This document shows positions 48,660-60,326 of a DNA stretch of 64,000 bases, piece after piece. The notes under the pieces are model-generated. The model made no database searches. It was not told the origin of the DNA and saw nothing but the letters and a program-made list of their open reading frames with translations. This DNA is from Augochlora pura. Taxonomy: Eukaryota; Arthropoda; Insecta; Hymenoptera; Halictidae. The stretch covers positions 1,798,001 to 1,862,000 of the forward strand of contig NC_135774.1 of the NCBI RefSeq assembly GCF_028453695.1, in the 5' to 3' direction. Position 1 is the first letter of the stretch. Each line of letters begins with the position of its first letter. The translations under genes were made by a program, and so were the position numbers.

Positions 48660-49430
48660 CTCGCGCGCGATCGCGTACAATTTTTTTTGCTACAGCGCTT
48701 ACACGGTTTTCAAAGCGTAGATTTCAAGCTTTAAAATGAGCCCGTGTACATCGTGCTACGATTTTTTTTGGCAAAGTTACAGAGCTTCGAATTTTTGTTG
48801 AATTTTTACCACGAATTTTAGGGGCAGTTTAACGCTGTTAACGTTACACCCATTCAAATTGCCATAAAACGGTGGGAAAAAATCGTACAGCCGTGCAGAG
48901 GTGCTCGTTGGAAAGCTAAGACTTTGCTTTTGAAAACTGTTATCCTGGTTTTACGGGAAAAAATTCGTTGGACGACTCGGACGACCGTAAAGGCGAAGAA
49001 TCTTTGGTGAATCACAAGTTTTACTTTGACCTGCGAGAATGAAGAATAAAAAAATACCGCGAGGAGATAAATCCCGCGCTTTAAAAGCGCGTATATTACC
49101 CTTCGAAACGCGCCAAGCCCCGTCCCCGTGCGATCTTTTTTAACGAAGTCGCAGCGTTTCGAATTTCGTCTAATTTTTTCCTCGCATTTCGGGAAGCGTC
49201 GAAATCGGATATTCGCCTGCACGCCGGACACTCTTGATGCAGTCCAGCATAAAACGGCGCCGAAAAATCGCGGATCCGTGTTTTTGGTCTCGTTGGAATG
49301 GGGAAAGCGACATTATCCGCGGGCAACCAAGTTTTACTCGTCAACGAAATTTTTTGATCTCTCCGGCGGATCGCAAGCTTGGAATGCGATAAAGAAGCGT
49401 GCATTGTAAAAAAGGAAGGCGTCACCGCCG
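48660..49430. repeat. Unclassified inverted-motif repeat, two ~356-bp units
   Basis: Two units begin near 48728 and 49085 (about 356 bp apart). Each reads: an AAAATGAGCC-like start, a CTACGATTTTTTTT-like tract, CAAAGTTACAGAGCTTCGAATT, a variable 70-bp spacer, then GGGAAAAAATCGTA, CTCGTTGGAA and further sequence. In the first unit CTACGATTTTTTTT (48756-48769) and GAAAAAATCGTA (48876-48887) form an inverted pair. The second unit is more GC-rich and diverged. The same unit recurs at 57640-58480. It matches no transposon class I can name; there are no evident terminal repeats or target duplication. Confidence 0.7.
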
Positions 49431-49549
49431 CGGCGATGCCACCGTCAAATAACGAAGAAACGGCGAGCGTTTCCAAAGCTTAACCCTTTGACTACTGTTG
49501 GCGCCCGACACATGTTGGCTTCCTGGTACTGTTGGCGCCAATAGGCGTC

Positions 49550-49716
49550 CAGATCAAATTTCGCCTGTTTCGCCCGTTTATTATTAAATTTCATTATTAA
49601 ATATTATAAAAAGAAACTTAAAATTAATATTCACTTCAAGTGATATTGATCTAATGTAATAGAATTCGATGTTTTGAATATTTTAATATACTTCTTCAGA
49701 AATGCGTGTCTAACGA
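49550..49716. repeat. Left copy of gap-flanking duplication
   Basis: This segment recurs at 49817-49985. The only differences seen are in one A-rich run (A5GA3 here, A11 there). It ends exactly at the gap (…GTCTAACGA). Confidence 0.97.
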
Positions 49717-49816
49717 NNNNNNNNNNNNNNNNNNNNNNNNNNNNNNNNNNNNNNNNNNNNNNNNNNNNNNNNNNNNNNNNNNNNNNNNNNNNNNNNNNNN
49801 NNNNNNNNNNNNNNNN
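49717..49816. other. Assembly gap (100 N)
   Basis: Exactly 100 N. Both flanks are copies of the same sequence, suggesting that two contig ends overlap and were not merged. Confidence 0.99.
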
Positions 49817-49985
49817 CAGATCAAATTTCGCCTGTTTCGCCCGTTTATTATTAAATTTCATTATTAAATATTATAAAAAAAAAAACTTAAAATTAATATT
49901 CACTTCAAGTGATATTGATCTAATGTAATAGAATTCGATGTTTTGAATATTTTAATATACTTCTTCAGAAATGCGTGTCTAACGA
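49817..49985. repeat. Right copy of gap-flanking duplication
   Basis: It starts exactly at the gap with CAGATCAAATTTCGCC and repeats 49550-49716 almost perfectly, then continues into unique sequence. Confidence 0.97.
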
Positions 49986-50084
49986 AAAACTATGCCGTAC
50001 CCAGTGGACGTCGCGAGGGAATTGGTATCGTACCGTACGGCCGATGCGTGTCAAAGTCTGCCGTAGCCAAAGGGTTAAACACCG

Positions 50085-50300
50085 CTCTTCAAAATGAGCC
50101 AAGATACGCCTCTCCGCGATTTTTCCGGCGGACTTCGGCTCCGCTGAAACCTGGATGCCTGTGGCAGGGAAACTTCCCTTCGCCGAAGTCTGCCACGGAA
50201 CAGTGCTCCTTTCTGGAAATGCAAACGACTTTACAGAGTCGCGCAACTTTGTTAGAAAATTCGTTTAGCGATCGCGTTGTACTCGCAACGGAGGAGCATA
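50085..50300. repeat. Fragment of the inverted-motif repeat
   Basis: CTTCAAAATGAGCCAAGATA at 50088 closely matches CTTCAAAATGAGCCAAGGTG at 57872, followed by CTCCGCGATTTTT in place of CTCCTACGATTTTTTTT. The remainder diverges. The family D TTAA element ends 7 bp before it, and the 48660-49430 cluster lies on its other side, so that element may have inserted into the repeat cluster. Confidence 0.6.
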
Positions 50301-50362
50301 GCAGAGAGGCTGGCTCCTAACGCCGTGCGACGAGTTTCCGTAAGGGTCGTCGTCTCACCGCA

Positions 50363-50381
50363 CGCGCGCGCGCGCGCGCGC
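50363..50381. repeat. CG dinucleotide run
   Basis: A perfect (CG)n run of about 19 bp in a CpG-rich block. Shorter CG runs occur at 16091, 36196, 39427, 41140, 59049 and 59085. Survival of such runs fits low CpG decay, as in sparsely methylated insect DNA. Confidence 0.9.
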
Positions 50382-53265
50382 CCGGCAGCCTAAGAGACGT
50401 TAGGCTAAGAGGAGGAGGACTGCGGGCGAAGATTCGCCGAAGAATCTGCAGCAGCAGTTGGCCCGGTCTGTGGCGGGCTGTGCAAGTTTGCGGAATGTTC
50501 CGACGACCGCGAAGATCTCCGTGTACCGTCGTCGTCGGGGCGTCGCGACGCGTCGGCCGCCTCGGGCGTGCGCTGCGCCCGGTTCTCGCCGGAACGTCCA
50601 GCTGCGTACACACGCGTCCCGGCGGAAGGATCGCCGCGGTTAACCCGCTCTCCTTTGAGGTATCCGGGAGTCGCCGGCGGGGTCGGCAGCCGCGAACAGA
50701 AGGGAGAGAACGGATCGAAACGCTTCGGGGATTACGTCTCCTCGCGGTGCCGGTCTCCTCCACCGTCTGAAATTCGAGGGAACTGGATAGAGCGCGTTGC
50801 GGTTGCAGCCAGTTTCTCCGATAACCGTCCGCGACAAGACAGTCTCCTGAAATGTTAACGGTAAGCTGCTTTTTGTTGGAGCCGAGTCTGGAGATCGCGA
50901 GCGCAGCCTCCGGGCGAGCAGACGAGGCGGATGAAACGGAACGGGGCGGGTTCGAGGGACACGGGGGGACGACGCTGCCAGCACCGAGGGCCGAGGGAGG
51001 CCCTTTCTTTTTCTCTATCAGCCTAATGAAGTTCTCTGCCGGGCAGAGCTCCGCCGAGCTCCGCCGAGCCGAGCCGCTTCCTTTTGCCGCGCGTTTCCGA
51101 ATACCGTCCGTCACACGGAAGATTACGGCGCCGGCCGGAATTAATTCGCCGCGTAAAACCTTGCGGGACCGATGAACCGCTTTCTGAGCGTGGGGGGGAA
51201 CAGTACGGATTTAATGAAGGGTAAGTACCTTGCCGCGGGCGATTAGCGTTGCCTCGCGTCTCCGGCCTGGTTTTTCCTAATCTCCTTTGACCCGATCCCA
51301 TTGTACGAGATCTCCGGAGAGGAGCCAGACGACGAGCGATCCGCCGGCCCTCGAGACTCAGACTAGTTAGTCACGCATCTTAACGACCACGACTTTCGCC
51401 AGTCGTCGTCTTGCGCTTCTCGAGGGCCTGCGGCTTCCTTTGCCGGGGCGGAACGTTTGACAAGGCTATCGGTGCTCAGACGTTAACGTTTTTGGTCCGC
51501 GGCTCGCGTCCCGCCGCATTTAATTCCATCGAAAACGCCCGCCGATCCGCCCTGGAGACAGGGCAGCGTAAATTCTCCGAGCGAGATCGTTACAAGCGGC
51601 ACAGAACGGCGCGAAAATCTCGATCGCCCGGGAATTAGAAGCTCCCGACGGCCGGACATTCGGTTTAAACAATGGACCTCGCGGATGAAAAGCCCGGCAC
51701 TCTTACCCAGCGCGCATTTCCCTGGTGGTGCCGGTTTTCAACGGGCCAACCTCGCGGGGATTGCGGTGGGTGGGTCGATCAAGATACAACAGGGATGGCG
51801 TTTATATTTTTGTTGCAGCGACCATTTGAACGCAACCATGATGGTCGAAGTTGCGTGGTCAAAATGAAATACAAGGACGAATTGGAGATTTTTCGCTCGT
51901 CTTTAGAATTCAGGGATCACGAAGTCATTGAAAAATAAGGTGCATAGACGCTGAGCAGAAAAACTATAACAGTCTCTGGATACTACGACCTCCGACGCAC
52001 CTAGTATTAGAAACAAATAACAACAAATACATGGTTGTTGTAACTATGACACGTTCGTTGGAAAAGTTGTCCGAGAGCCCGAACTATCGGGAAACATTTT
52101 AATTAACCGCGGCCAAAGTGACGGGCGTGCGAAAGGGTTCGGCGCACGGATCCGTCGGCGCGAACACAACGATTCAGCGCGGAGAACTCTTCGGGAGGAG
52201 TGGCACGCGAAAATTTCCACTTTCCGGGACGGCGTCGGCGTCGGCGGCGTCGGAAAGCTACAGAGGAGGCATTTATTAAAAGATCATCACTTATCAGAGG
52301 ATCCTCGAGGGGCGAACGAATCGCTGCGCCGCAGCGAGCGGACGGATGAGAGGCCCGCGATGCGCTTCTGAAAAGCGACTTTTCCTCGGCCACGACGAGT
52401 GGCTCTCCTTCTATCTTTACCACGCGGAGCGTTAAGCCGCCGCGCGATATTTAACGAGCGACCGAGAACCGCCGTTTCGCGCCGGCTCCGCTCCGCTCGG
52501 CTCGGCTCGGCTCAGCATCTCCGCGACGATAAAAAAGATGAGGAAAAACGGGGCTGAAGCGAACAGGATATAAAGGATGATGCGACGGACCTGGGAGAGC
52601 GCCGGCAACGGACCAAACTCGTCGGAAATATTAACGATAAGCTCGAAACGGAATGGATACGGGATACGCGGCCGGAATGCCGAGTTATTGGCAACCGCGC
52701 GCGGCATCGGCCGGCCGTGTGTCGGCGGGGGCCCCGATCCAACGGGGCTACGCGCGCGGTGTTGATTTTATTAATAAACTATCCGGCAATAAACAGCTCC
52801 CGCCCGCCCTCTAAGTTCCTGTGTACACATGCACAAGCCGGGAATCGATCCCATGTAAATGTTGTGTTTCGAGAGAGGCCCTCCCTCCCTCTCTCTGATC
52901 AGCTTGCATGATCGTTTTCAGGATATTACGACGCCTGTCGAATTTTCCCACCGTCCCTCCTCCTCCGCTGATCACTGTCGGCGTCAGGAATTCCATTGGT
53001 AATCAACGAAAACGATTAACCTACTGAATAACGACCGCCTCTACTGGATAACGACCGCCTGTCGGATAACGAACGATATGAATTTATATGATTTCACGAA
53101 TTCCGATAAACTTGTTCGGCCCTCCCGTTGTTTTTATTGTAACCGGATTGTGGATTTTCCGCGGAAATCGTAAATTAAATGCATCTCCGTAGAGGCTCGC
53201 GGAGAATTTAGCGAGGCTCGTGCTTTGTTATCAACTTACCGAAGTTATCGACACGGGATAGTTAA

Positions 53266-53560
53266 CCCTCTATGGACCATTATTTTAGCTCAATACGAGA
53301 TGACTGCAGATGGATGTTTAAGAAAATAATGCAAAAATAATTCGTCCATAATTCGTCGTAGAGGCTTAAGAAACTCTTGATTTCTTGCCTTTAATATATA
53401 CTTGTTTTTTTTTATAAATTATTAATTATAAAATATTATTATATGATATATAATATAATTTAATTATGTTTTTAGTATAATATGTTTCCTATAGTTTTAT
53501 CAGTCTTATAAGTCTCCCTAATGCCGCTAATATAGCAGTAGTTTACTTTATTAACCACCG
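53266..53560. other. AT-rich island starting with TTAACCCTC
   Basis: The island begins TTAACCCTCTATGGACCATT, and about 290 bp of strongly AT-rich DNA follows, including TATATAATATAATT. The surroundings are GC-rich. It may be an eroded TTAA-type element; no matching right end was found. Confidence 0.3.
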
Positions 53561-54137
53561 AAAATCGATCGATTCCGTGAATAATTCAAGTACTCCCGAT
53601 ACCGCTAAACACTCCAATTACCAGAATCTATACAATACAAACAATCAGAGTGTACTCGTCCGCGGACAATCGACGGGATCAACGATCGGTTCCGCGGACA
53701 AAATTTCGCGGCGGAAATCGGGACTCCGCATAGAGCCGTGTCCCGAATAACAGACGAGGAGAAACACGGAATCCCGCAGCGGGAGGTGTAACTGCTTAAG
53801 GACGGCGTGATGTACGCTAATCGACGACGCCGGATAACGGTGGCTCGTCTCCGAAAGACAACCAGAACTATGCGACGGTTCGAGCGCGCGGCTCTTTCGG
53901 CGTCTGGCTGCGAATTCCCGCGGATGAAACTCGAGCAAACGTTCCCGGTCCGATTACCGCGCGGCGGTTCTACTCGCGACGACGGTATAGGGCGTGACGG
54001 GACGGCGACGTCCGTGGAATCCTAATCGCGAAGTCACGGGAGAGCCACGCATCGACGTGGAATATGGTAGATTAAGGATTTAAGATCGGGAGCGAAGGAC
54101 GAAGGGCGGGCCGGCTTTATGAATACTAATTGGCATC

Positions 54138-54180
54138 CGAGAGAGAGAGAGGGAGAGAGAGGGAGAGAGGGAGAGAGGAC
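54138..54180. repeat. GA microsatellite
   Basis: GA repeats with regular GGGA interruptions. Confidence 0.9.
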
Positions 54181-55549
54181 ACTCGCCGGCTGGAATTTAT
54201 CGGGTTTATCGAATGCGACCCTGCGACCCCTGGGCCGCGGCGGCGTCTCTCTGGCCGAGGGTTCATTGAAAACAGGGACGGCCGGCCGAGGAAAAACCGA
54301 CTACGGCAAGAAGGGGGAGTCCGCATTATGTAAAGAAGCTGCCGAGGAGTCAACCGCTGAATAATGGAGAGCCCTAAACACGTATCGTTTGAACGGCGAA
54401 CAGGGAACGGTTTGGCCTGGATTTGGCATCCGTACTTGGTAATTAAGTTCACCGCGCCACGCCGTCGGTGTACAGGCTCCTCTAACCGTTGCCGCCCCCC
54501 CCCCCTTCCCTCCTCCCCTCGTCATCCCGTCGGCCGACCGGCCCGGTCTACGGCCGGTGGAACACGAAATTGCACCATCGACGGTGCCGATTAAAGTGCC
54601 GATAATCCTCAGCATCGATTTAACCTATGGCTCCGTATCAATTATCGGGTCAATCGTCGTCGTTCGATGCCGCGTCCCATTTGGCCACTTGACCGTCCCG
54701 AAGACGGTTCCCGCCGAATATCGCCGCCTCGAACCCCCGATACTTCCGATAGGGCCGTCCCCGGGTTGCCGCACCGACATAGATACGCAAATCGTGTGCC
54801 CGTTCAACACCTCGGTCGGGTCGTAGCCGGGCTGATCGAGCCGGGCTGATGGAGGACGGGGATTCAACGCTCGGGGGATCCCCGGGAAATCCCGATGGGC
54901 AGACAGCTCTCCTCCTCCTGCGCGGCTGTCTTCGAGAGGATTCCTCCGGTTTTGGAAAAAGGAAAGGAGGCGTGAACGATGTTCCGGGCGTCTGCGATTG
55001 GCAGACCGGATCGAGCACCCGTGGCGAGAATGAAAGCGCTCGTGAAATCGGCGCGCGTGACTTTGAGCTACAAGCTCGCGTCGTTCGGCGGCGCACGGTC
55101 AATTTGCCACGGTACTCGAGACATCGTCCGGAACGGACCGCGATCTTTGTTTTATTCGTTCTCGAGCATTTTATGCATTTTATGGCGGCGCATTTGTGAA
55201 TCAAATCGCGACACGGTGAAAAGAAAAACGCTTAGACAATTGGAAGACGTTCCCGTTCTTTCCGATTCAAATTATTCAAACAAATGTCTCCGCGGTTTTA
55301 CGTACGTCTCGCAATTAATGCAATTTCTCAGATTACAGAGAAGGTCCGCGTTTGTTGCGGAAGAAGAGAAAACGATCGATCATTGTGCCAACTGCGACGC
55401 AGCTTTCCGCGCTGACCACTTCGAACAATGATTCACGGAACAATTAACAAGCGATAAAGTCGTTAGGCTTTGATCTTTCTTGTGGTAAATTGTCGCGCCG
55501 CGAGATTAACGTTAAAAATCATCAAAAGACGATGAAGAGATAATAAGTT

Positions 55550-55773
55550 CCCTTCACGGGTCAAATTCGCATTTTTTCGCAGTTCTACCACTTTAATAAA
55601 TCATTTTTACGTTACCGATTTTGTTTATATTTTATAAAACTGTTGCACGTGTAATTGTCCTATTATATAATATTATATAATTGCATTAACAGGTCCTGTA
55701 GAATGGAAATATTCTGAGTCGGAGGAACAATTTTGGATTTAGAGGTAAAATCGCGTCGACTGCAAAGGGTTAA
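55550..55773 (-). mobile_element. TTAA-type miniature element, right end intact
   Basis: The right end GTCGACTGCAAAGGGTTAA matches the CAAAGGGTTAA terminus of families A-D. The interior is AT-rich, with TATTATATAATATTATATAA near 55660. The left limit is not clear; TTCACGGGTC near 55552 may be a degraded terminus. Confidence 0.4.
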
Positions 55774-57639
55774 TAATATCTCCGACAGAACGAAACAATT
55801 TGTGTTTCCTGTACAGCTCAATTCGCATTCGTTCCTAGCCTTTGATCACGCTAGGAACGAAACTCGTTCGATTTCGAGGAAAGGAATGGCACCGGCACGC
55901 GGTAGATCGTGGATAAAATCTTGATCACGAGTCCGTTGTCAGAGCCCGCAGAGGGGGGTGGGTTAAATATGGTCGTCGGTCCGCAATCGTCCGCCGTAAC
56001 CGGCCAAAGCCGGTGGAAGGTGAGACCGGTTAATTAAAAATCTCGGCTATCCTTCTTTGGTATTCATTCGGATCCGGCGGGTTACACATTATGCAAGCCG
56101 GATATCGATCCCGCATTACGTATGTGCATAATTCCGAGACGCGTGCACAAGCCGAGGGCACCCCCGTAGCGGCGGAGGAATTTTTCGCATTCGACGGCCG
56201 CGCGAGAATTGATTGAACCCACCTCGGGACGTTTGGTCTCGCGCCGCTGGTATTCCTCGGTGGGAATTGGCGGAACGGAAGCCCGGCGGTAACACGGGGC
56301 CAAAGATTTCCCTCAGCCGCGGGCGCCGTGTTCTTTATGGCTCGGCCGTAACGAATTTATAACTTTCCAAATTGATTTGTTTGATGCCTTTCGGATCTCG
56401 AAAGTTGCTCGGACTCGGTGCTTGTTCCCGGCAATTTGTGTTCGATATATTTCCGCGCGCGCAGCCGGAACGAAAGCGTCTGTGTACCGACGGCCCCGCG
56501 CGGACCACCGCCAATTATTTGCTCCTTCTCGATTCGATCGCGCGTCGTTGCAACGGGAGAAATCGCAGCGGCGATGCAACCTCACCCGGCGCCGTTTCGC
56601 CGACGTGAAATTCGCGCGCGCGAACCTCGCCTAGCCGGTGGAAATTTCTTGGAAAATATTCGCGAGAGTAATTGAACGTAACGAGGACGCCGTTTTCTCG
56701 CGACAGCAATTTCTAGAAGTAATACAGGGGGTTCGGCAAAATTTAAATCCAGCGGGACGGCAGTCCATGCAATTAGAGCGGTCCCGCCGGTGATTCGCGC
56801 AGCTTTATGAGAGGAACGCGTCCCCGCGGTGGTCCGACGGTGGCGAAACTTTTCCGAACTCGTTCTATATGCTTTTGCTCGACCTACGACCCCGGCCTTC
56901 CTTCTTTTCATGGGTGTCGCGGCACCTCTCAAAGGGTGTCCCTCTCGGAAGATTCGATCGGAAGACCGACGGCTTGTCCGACCTCTCGCCCCGTGGTCTC
57001 TATCGTCAAAGTTCCGCGAAAAGAATCCATAAAACGATTTCTGATCAAGTTTCCAAGAGGGAGAGAGCGTCGCGCCGGCGAGTTAATAAAACACTCGAGG
57101 GGGGGGCTCGAATCCGGCTGCCACGAGAAGTCGCCGGCGTTTGTCGCGGTTGGCTCCGCGAGCCGCTCGGAATATAAAGCTCCGTGGAATAATTTGAAAG
57201 ACGTCGCGCCTCGGGAAAATATTCCGCGGCGGTATTAAGCGGCGGATGCGCGTTCTGTGGTTATTAAATGGCCCGGCGAACCTTCGAATAAAGAACCGAC
57301 CTACGTTTTGTCTACCCCCGGCAAAAGAAATACTTGTCGCGGCGACGGCGCGCACAAAAAGGGTGGGGGAACAGGCGAAACGAGGAGGGGAGAGGAGCGC
57401 CGAAACGCGGATCGCCTATCGTGATTTTCACCGGGAACTGTTCCGAGGACGTTTTCGCCGTTCATATTCCGTAGGCAAAGAAACGTTTCGACGGTCGAAC
57501 CGGAGGGACTAGCCGCTTTATTAAAAATGACGGAGGCTGTTTTTAAAGCTATTAAATAACTTTCAACGTCGAAGGAGCTTCGCGAACCATTTGGCGATCA
57601 CGGAAGTCAACGGTAAGCTTCGGATTCGAAGTGACGGGA

Positions 57640-58480
57640 AACGGCGAGAAAAAATCGTAGAGCAAAAATCTTGGGATTTATAGAAAACTAGAACTGTATT
57701 TTATCGAACTATAATTATGGCGTTTCATAGAAACATTTTTTCAGCCCCTCGGACAACCATGAAGTTGAGAATCTTTCGAAAAGTGAACATTATCGTTTCT
57801 TGGGCGAGAAATGAGAATAAAAATTTTCTACAAGGAAATCGTGAAAACGTATCGAAAGCGTAGACTTTTCCCTTCAAAATGAGCCAAGGTGCATCCTCCT
57901 ACGATTTTTTTTAACAAAGTTACAGCGCTTTGAATTGCGATGAATTTTTTACTCGGGGCTCCGGTGTTAAACCGATCACGGGACACTATTGATACAAATT
58001 GGTGCAAACCGGTGAAAAAAAATCGTAGATCGATGTTCTTGTGCTTGATGGAAAGGGGAGAGATCACATTTTCAAGCAACGTTTGTTTCGTTCGGCTGAA
58101 AAATTGTTCGCTCTCCCCGCGGGTTCGCAAAGTCGGGGGAGGTCTCGGTATATGAATATATTTACGAAAACCGCCGCAGTTAACAGAACAGCGGTTCCAG
58201 ACTGGAATAGCGAGACCGCGCTGAAAGTGCAGACTCCTCCCTTTAAAATGTGCTAAAGTGCATCGCTCTACGAATTTTATCAACGGAATTACACCGCTTT
58301 GAGTTTCAAAGAATTTTTGCCCCGCTTTCCGAGGGACCCCGGAATTGCTTCGGCACACTTTTCATCCAACCGGCCATAGAAGAACCGCCGAAAAGTCGTG
58401 AGTTAACGTTCTCCGGGTCTCGTTACAAAGCGGAGACACCATTCTTCACGGCCGGCATAATTGCAACCGCAAAGTGAAAT
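57640..58480. repeat. Unclassified inverted-motif repeat, two ~370-bp units plus a partial one
   Basis: Units begin near 57871 and 58241 (CCCTTCAAAATGAGCCAAGG and CCCTTTAAAATGTGCTAAAG). The first contains a perfect 14-bp inverted pair, CTACGATTTTTTTT (57899-57912) and AAAAAAAATCGTAG (58015-58028), 102 bp apart. The second keeps the layout with substitutions (CTACGAATTTTATC, CCGAAAAGTCGTGAG). A third, right-hand half precedes at 57645 (GAGAAAAAATCGTAGAGC). The same family occurs at 48660-49430. A long frame on the minus strand crosses both units (GCACCTTGGCTCATTTT repeats translate as CTLAHF) but has no ATG start and probably reflects the duplicated repeat only. Confidence 0.75.
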
Positions 58481-60254
58481 CTCTTTAGCCGCCGAGTGGT
58501 CCGCGAAATTCGCCGAATAAATTTCGAGAGCGTCCCCCCGGCTGTTGATACAACTTGGGAACGGACTGTCGCGCGCCGCGAAACGGTGGAAGGCGACGGT
58601 TTATTAAAAAATGGCGGACGCGCGCGGCCCGAAAACCGAACGCAACGGGCTCGCCTCTGTTTCGCCGAGATGTTCCGTCGTTGTTTGAACGAACCGATGC
58701 CTCTGTAATTTTATCTCATTAACCGCCGCGGTCCCCCGTTTATAACGGATCCGGCCGCGTTCGAATTTCCCGGCCTCGCCACGGTTAAATTGTTTAGTGT
58801 ATTTTCAATTCTCGATGAGCGAGGAGAGGCAGCGGTAGGGGAGGGGGGGCCAAGCTCGTCGCCCCCGGGGCCGCGATAAAACTCGCTAATGGGCTAATAT
58901 TTATTCGTCCACGGTTATGTTATCGCGCCCTGGCGTCGCGCCTCGCGCGCGCGGACTTCAATTATTTTCCGCTCAATTATTTCGTTTCGCAAATTATCGG
59001 CCGGGGGTGCCCGCGGCCGACTTGCCGGCACTTTTTCGCGAAACGACGCGCGCGCGCGCCGCGTTTCGAATATGATCGATCTAGGCGCGCGCGCGCGAAT
59101 TCTCTTCGACATGAAAATAATCCATTAACCACGGGCAATCAATTTTTCGATCTCGAACTGGAGGACGAATGTCTAACGATCTCCGCGTCCTAGAAAACTC
59201 GCGCCAGCTGCTTCGCTAATTCCCACCTGCGGATTTTATGCGTTCGCGATCGAATCGAAAGACGAAGTCGGTTGGACGTGCAAGAATCGCCTTGCACGTT
59301 TCACGGTGAAATTCGTCGCGCTTTAGAATATCAGCAACAAAGATTGCCAGCGCATCGATGCTCTGATAAATAATTATTTTAAAAATTCGCCGCATATACC
59401 TATCGATAAATTCACTGGCACGAGAAGTTAGAACAACCGAACGAACAAAAATACATTTTTATCCGTCACTTTTTAAGAATTGTTATTTTAAATCTATAAT
59501 TAAAATTTTATTCAAACCAACGAATTTACTTGATAAAAATTAGTAATTACCCCCAACTTCTAAACAATCTAACCTAACGATCTAAACGAAATTTCATTAA
59601 TAAACTTGATCAATTTTAAACTTCAAATAAAGCCTCAATTCAAAAGAATCTCGTGGACTTAAATCTACCCCGCCCAGCACTATTTGATCCAAATTTTCTC
59701 CGATAATTCAAAATCATCGAATTTACCTGGCGAACGAAAGGGGCAGAGCCTCTGCGTTAAACGTATATAACGGTATCCAATTTTCGCGACACGGACGGCA
59801 ATTCCAAAAATTGAATCGAGGAAACGATCGCGACCAGACTGACCACAGAGAACTAATAACAGAACCACGCTCCGCTTGATTCGTACCCAATTTGCCGGCA
59901 GGTAGTAAAAGCCAACAGTCCCTAAACATTTGATCGACTTCAGGTGGCGGGGCCGGTGGGGTCACCAGAAAATCCTAATCGCTTTCCTGTTACACGTCTG
60001 TGCCGTCCAGATTTCTCGTCGTGGCCCGTTATCGTCCGAATCCGGACCGGATCATTTCCAACGACGGCGCGGCGTTGCGAGCGTCGCGTTTTCGAAGCGG
60101 TCGCAGGCTTTCTGGGGAGAACGGACTGTTGGGGGTGTCACGGCGTCGGTCAGTAATAGCGACGAAGTATGACGCTATAGGTGTGGACTTGGAATTTCAC
60201 TCGCTTTTCTCATTTAGCCTACTATATTACACTTTGATCTTAGGTTTCAGAATT

Positions 60255-60326
60255 CTACTCTATTCGATTCTATATTCTATTTGATTCTATGGTCTAATCG
60301 ATTCTATGGTCTACTTGATTCTCATA
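60255..60326. repeat. 17-bp tandem array
   Basis: About four units of consensus CTAATCGATTCTATGGT, non-coding. Confidence 0.8.

Larger units (their letters stand above)
49480..50078. mobile_element. TTAA-flanked element, family D, interrupted by an assembly gap
   Basis: The left edge is TTAACCCTTTGACTACTGTT and the right edge GCCGTAGCCAAAGGGTTAA, inverted TTAACCCTTT-type termini. A short direct repeat ACTGTTGGCGCC (49493 and 49528) lies near the left end. The interior contains 100 N and a near-identical 167/169-bp duplication either side of it. If that is an artefact the real element is about 330 bp plus any true gap sequence. No coding capacity was seen. Confidence 0.65.

Noticed and set aside
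50317..51114. 265-codon open frame on the minus strand, the longest of the window
   Set aside because: It starts at GTG and has no internal ATG. Composition is Arg/Pro/Ser-rich as expected from a CpG-rich block, with no recognisable domain or splice context.
51672..51938. 88-codon plus-strand frame with varied composition
   Set aside because: No recognisable domain, an overlapping second frame of similar length, and no splice or conservation evidence.
57828..58358. 176-codon minus-strand frame with an internal duplication (CTLAHF twice)
   Set aside because: The duplication is that of the underlying ~370-bp DNA repeat. There is no ATG in the frame, and the other repeat units do not keep it open.
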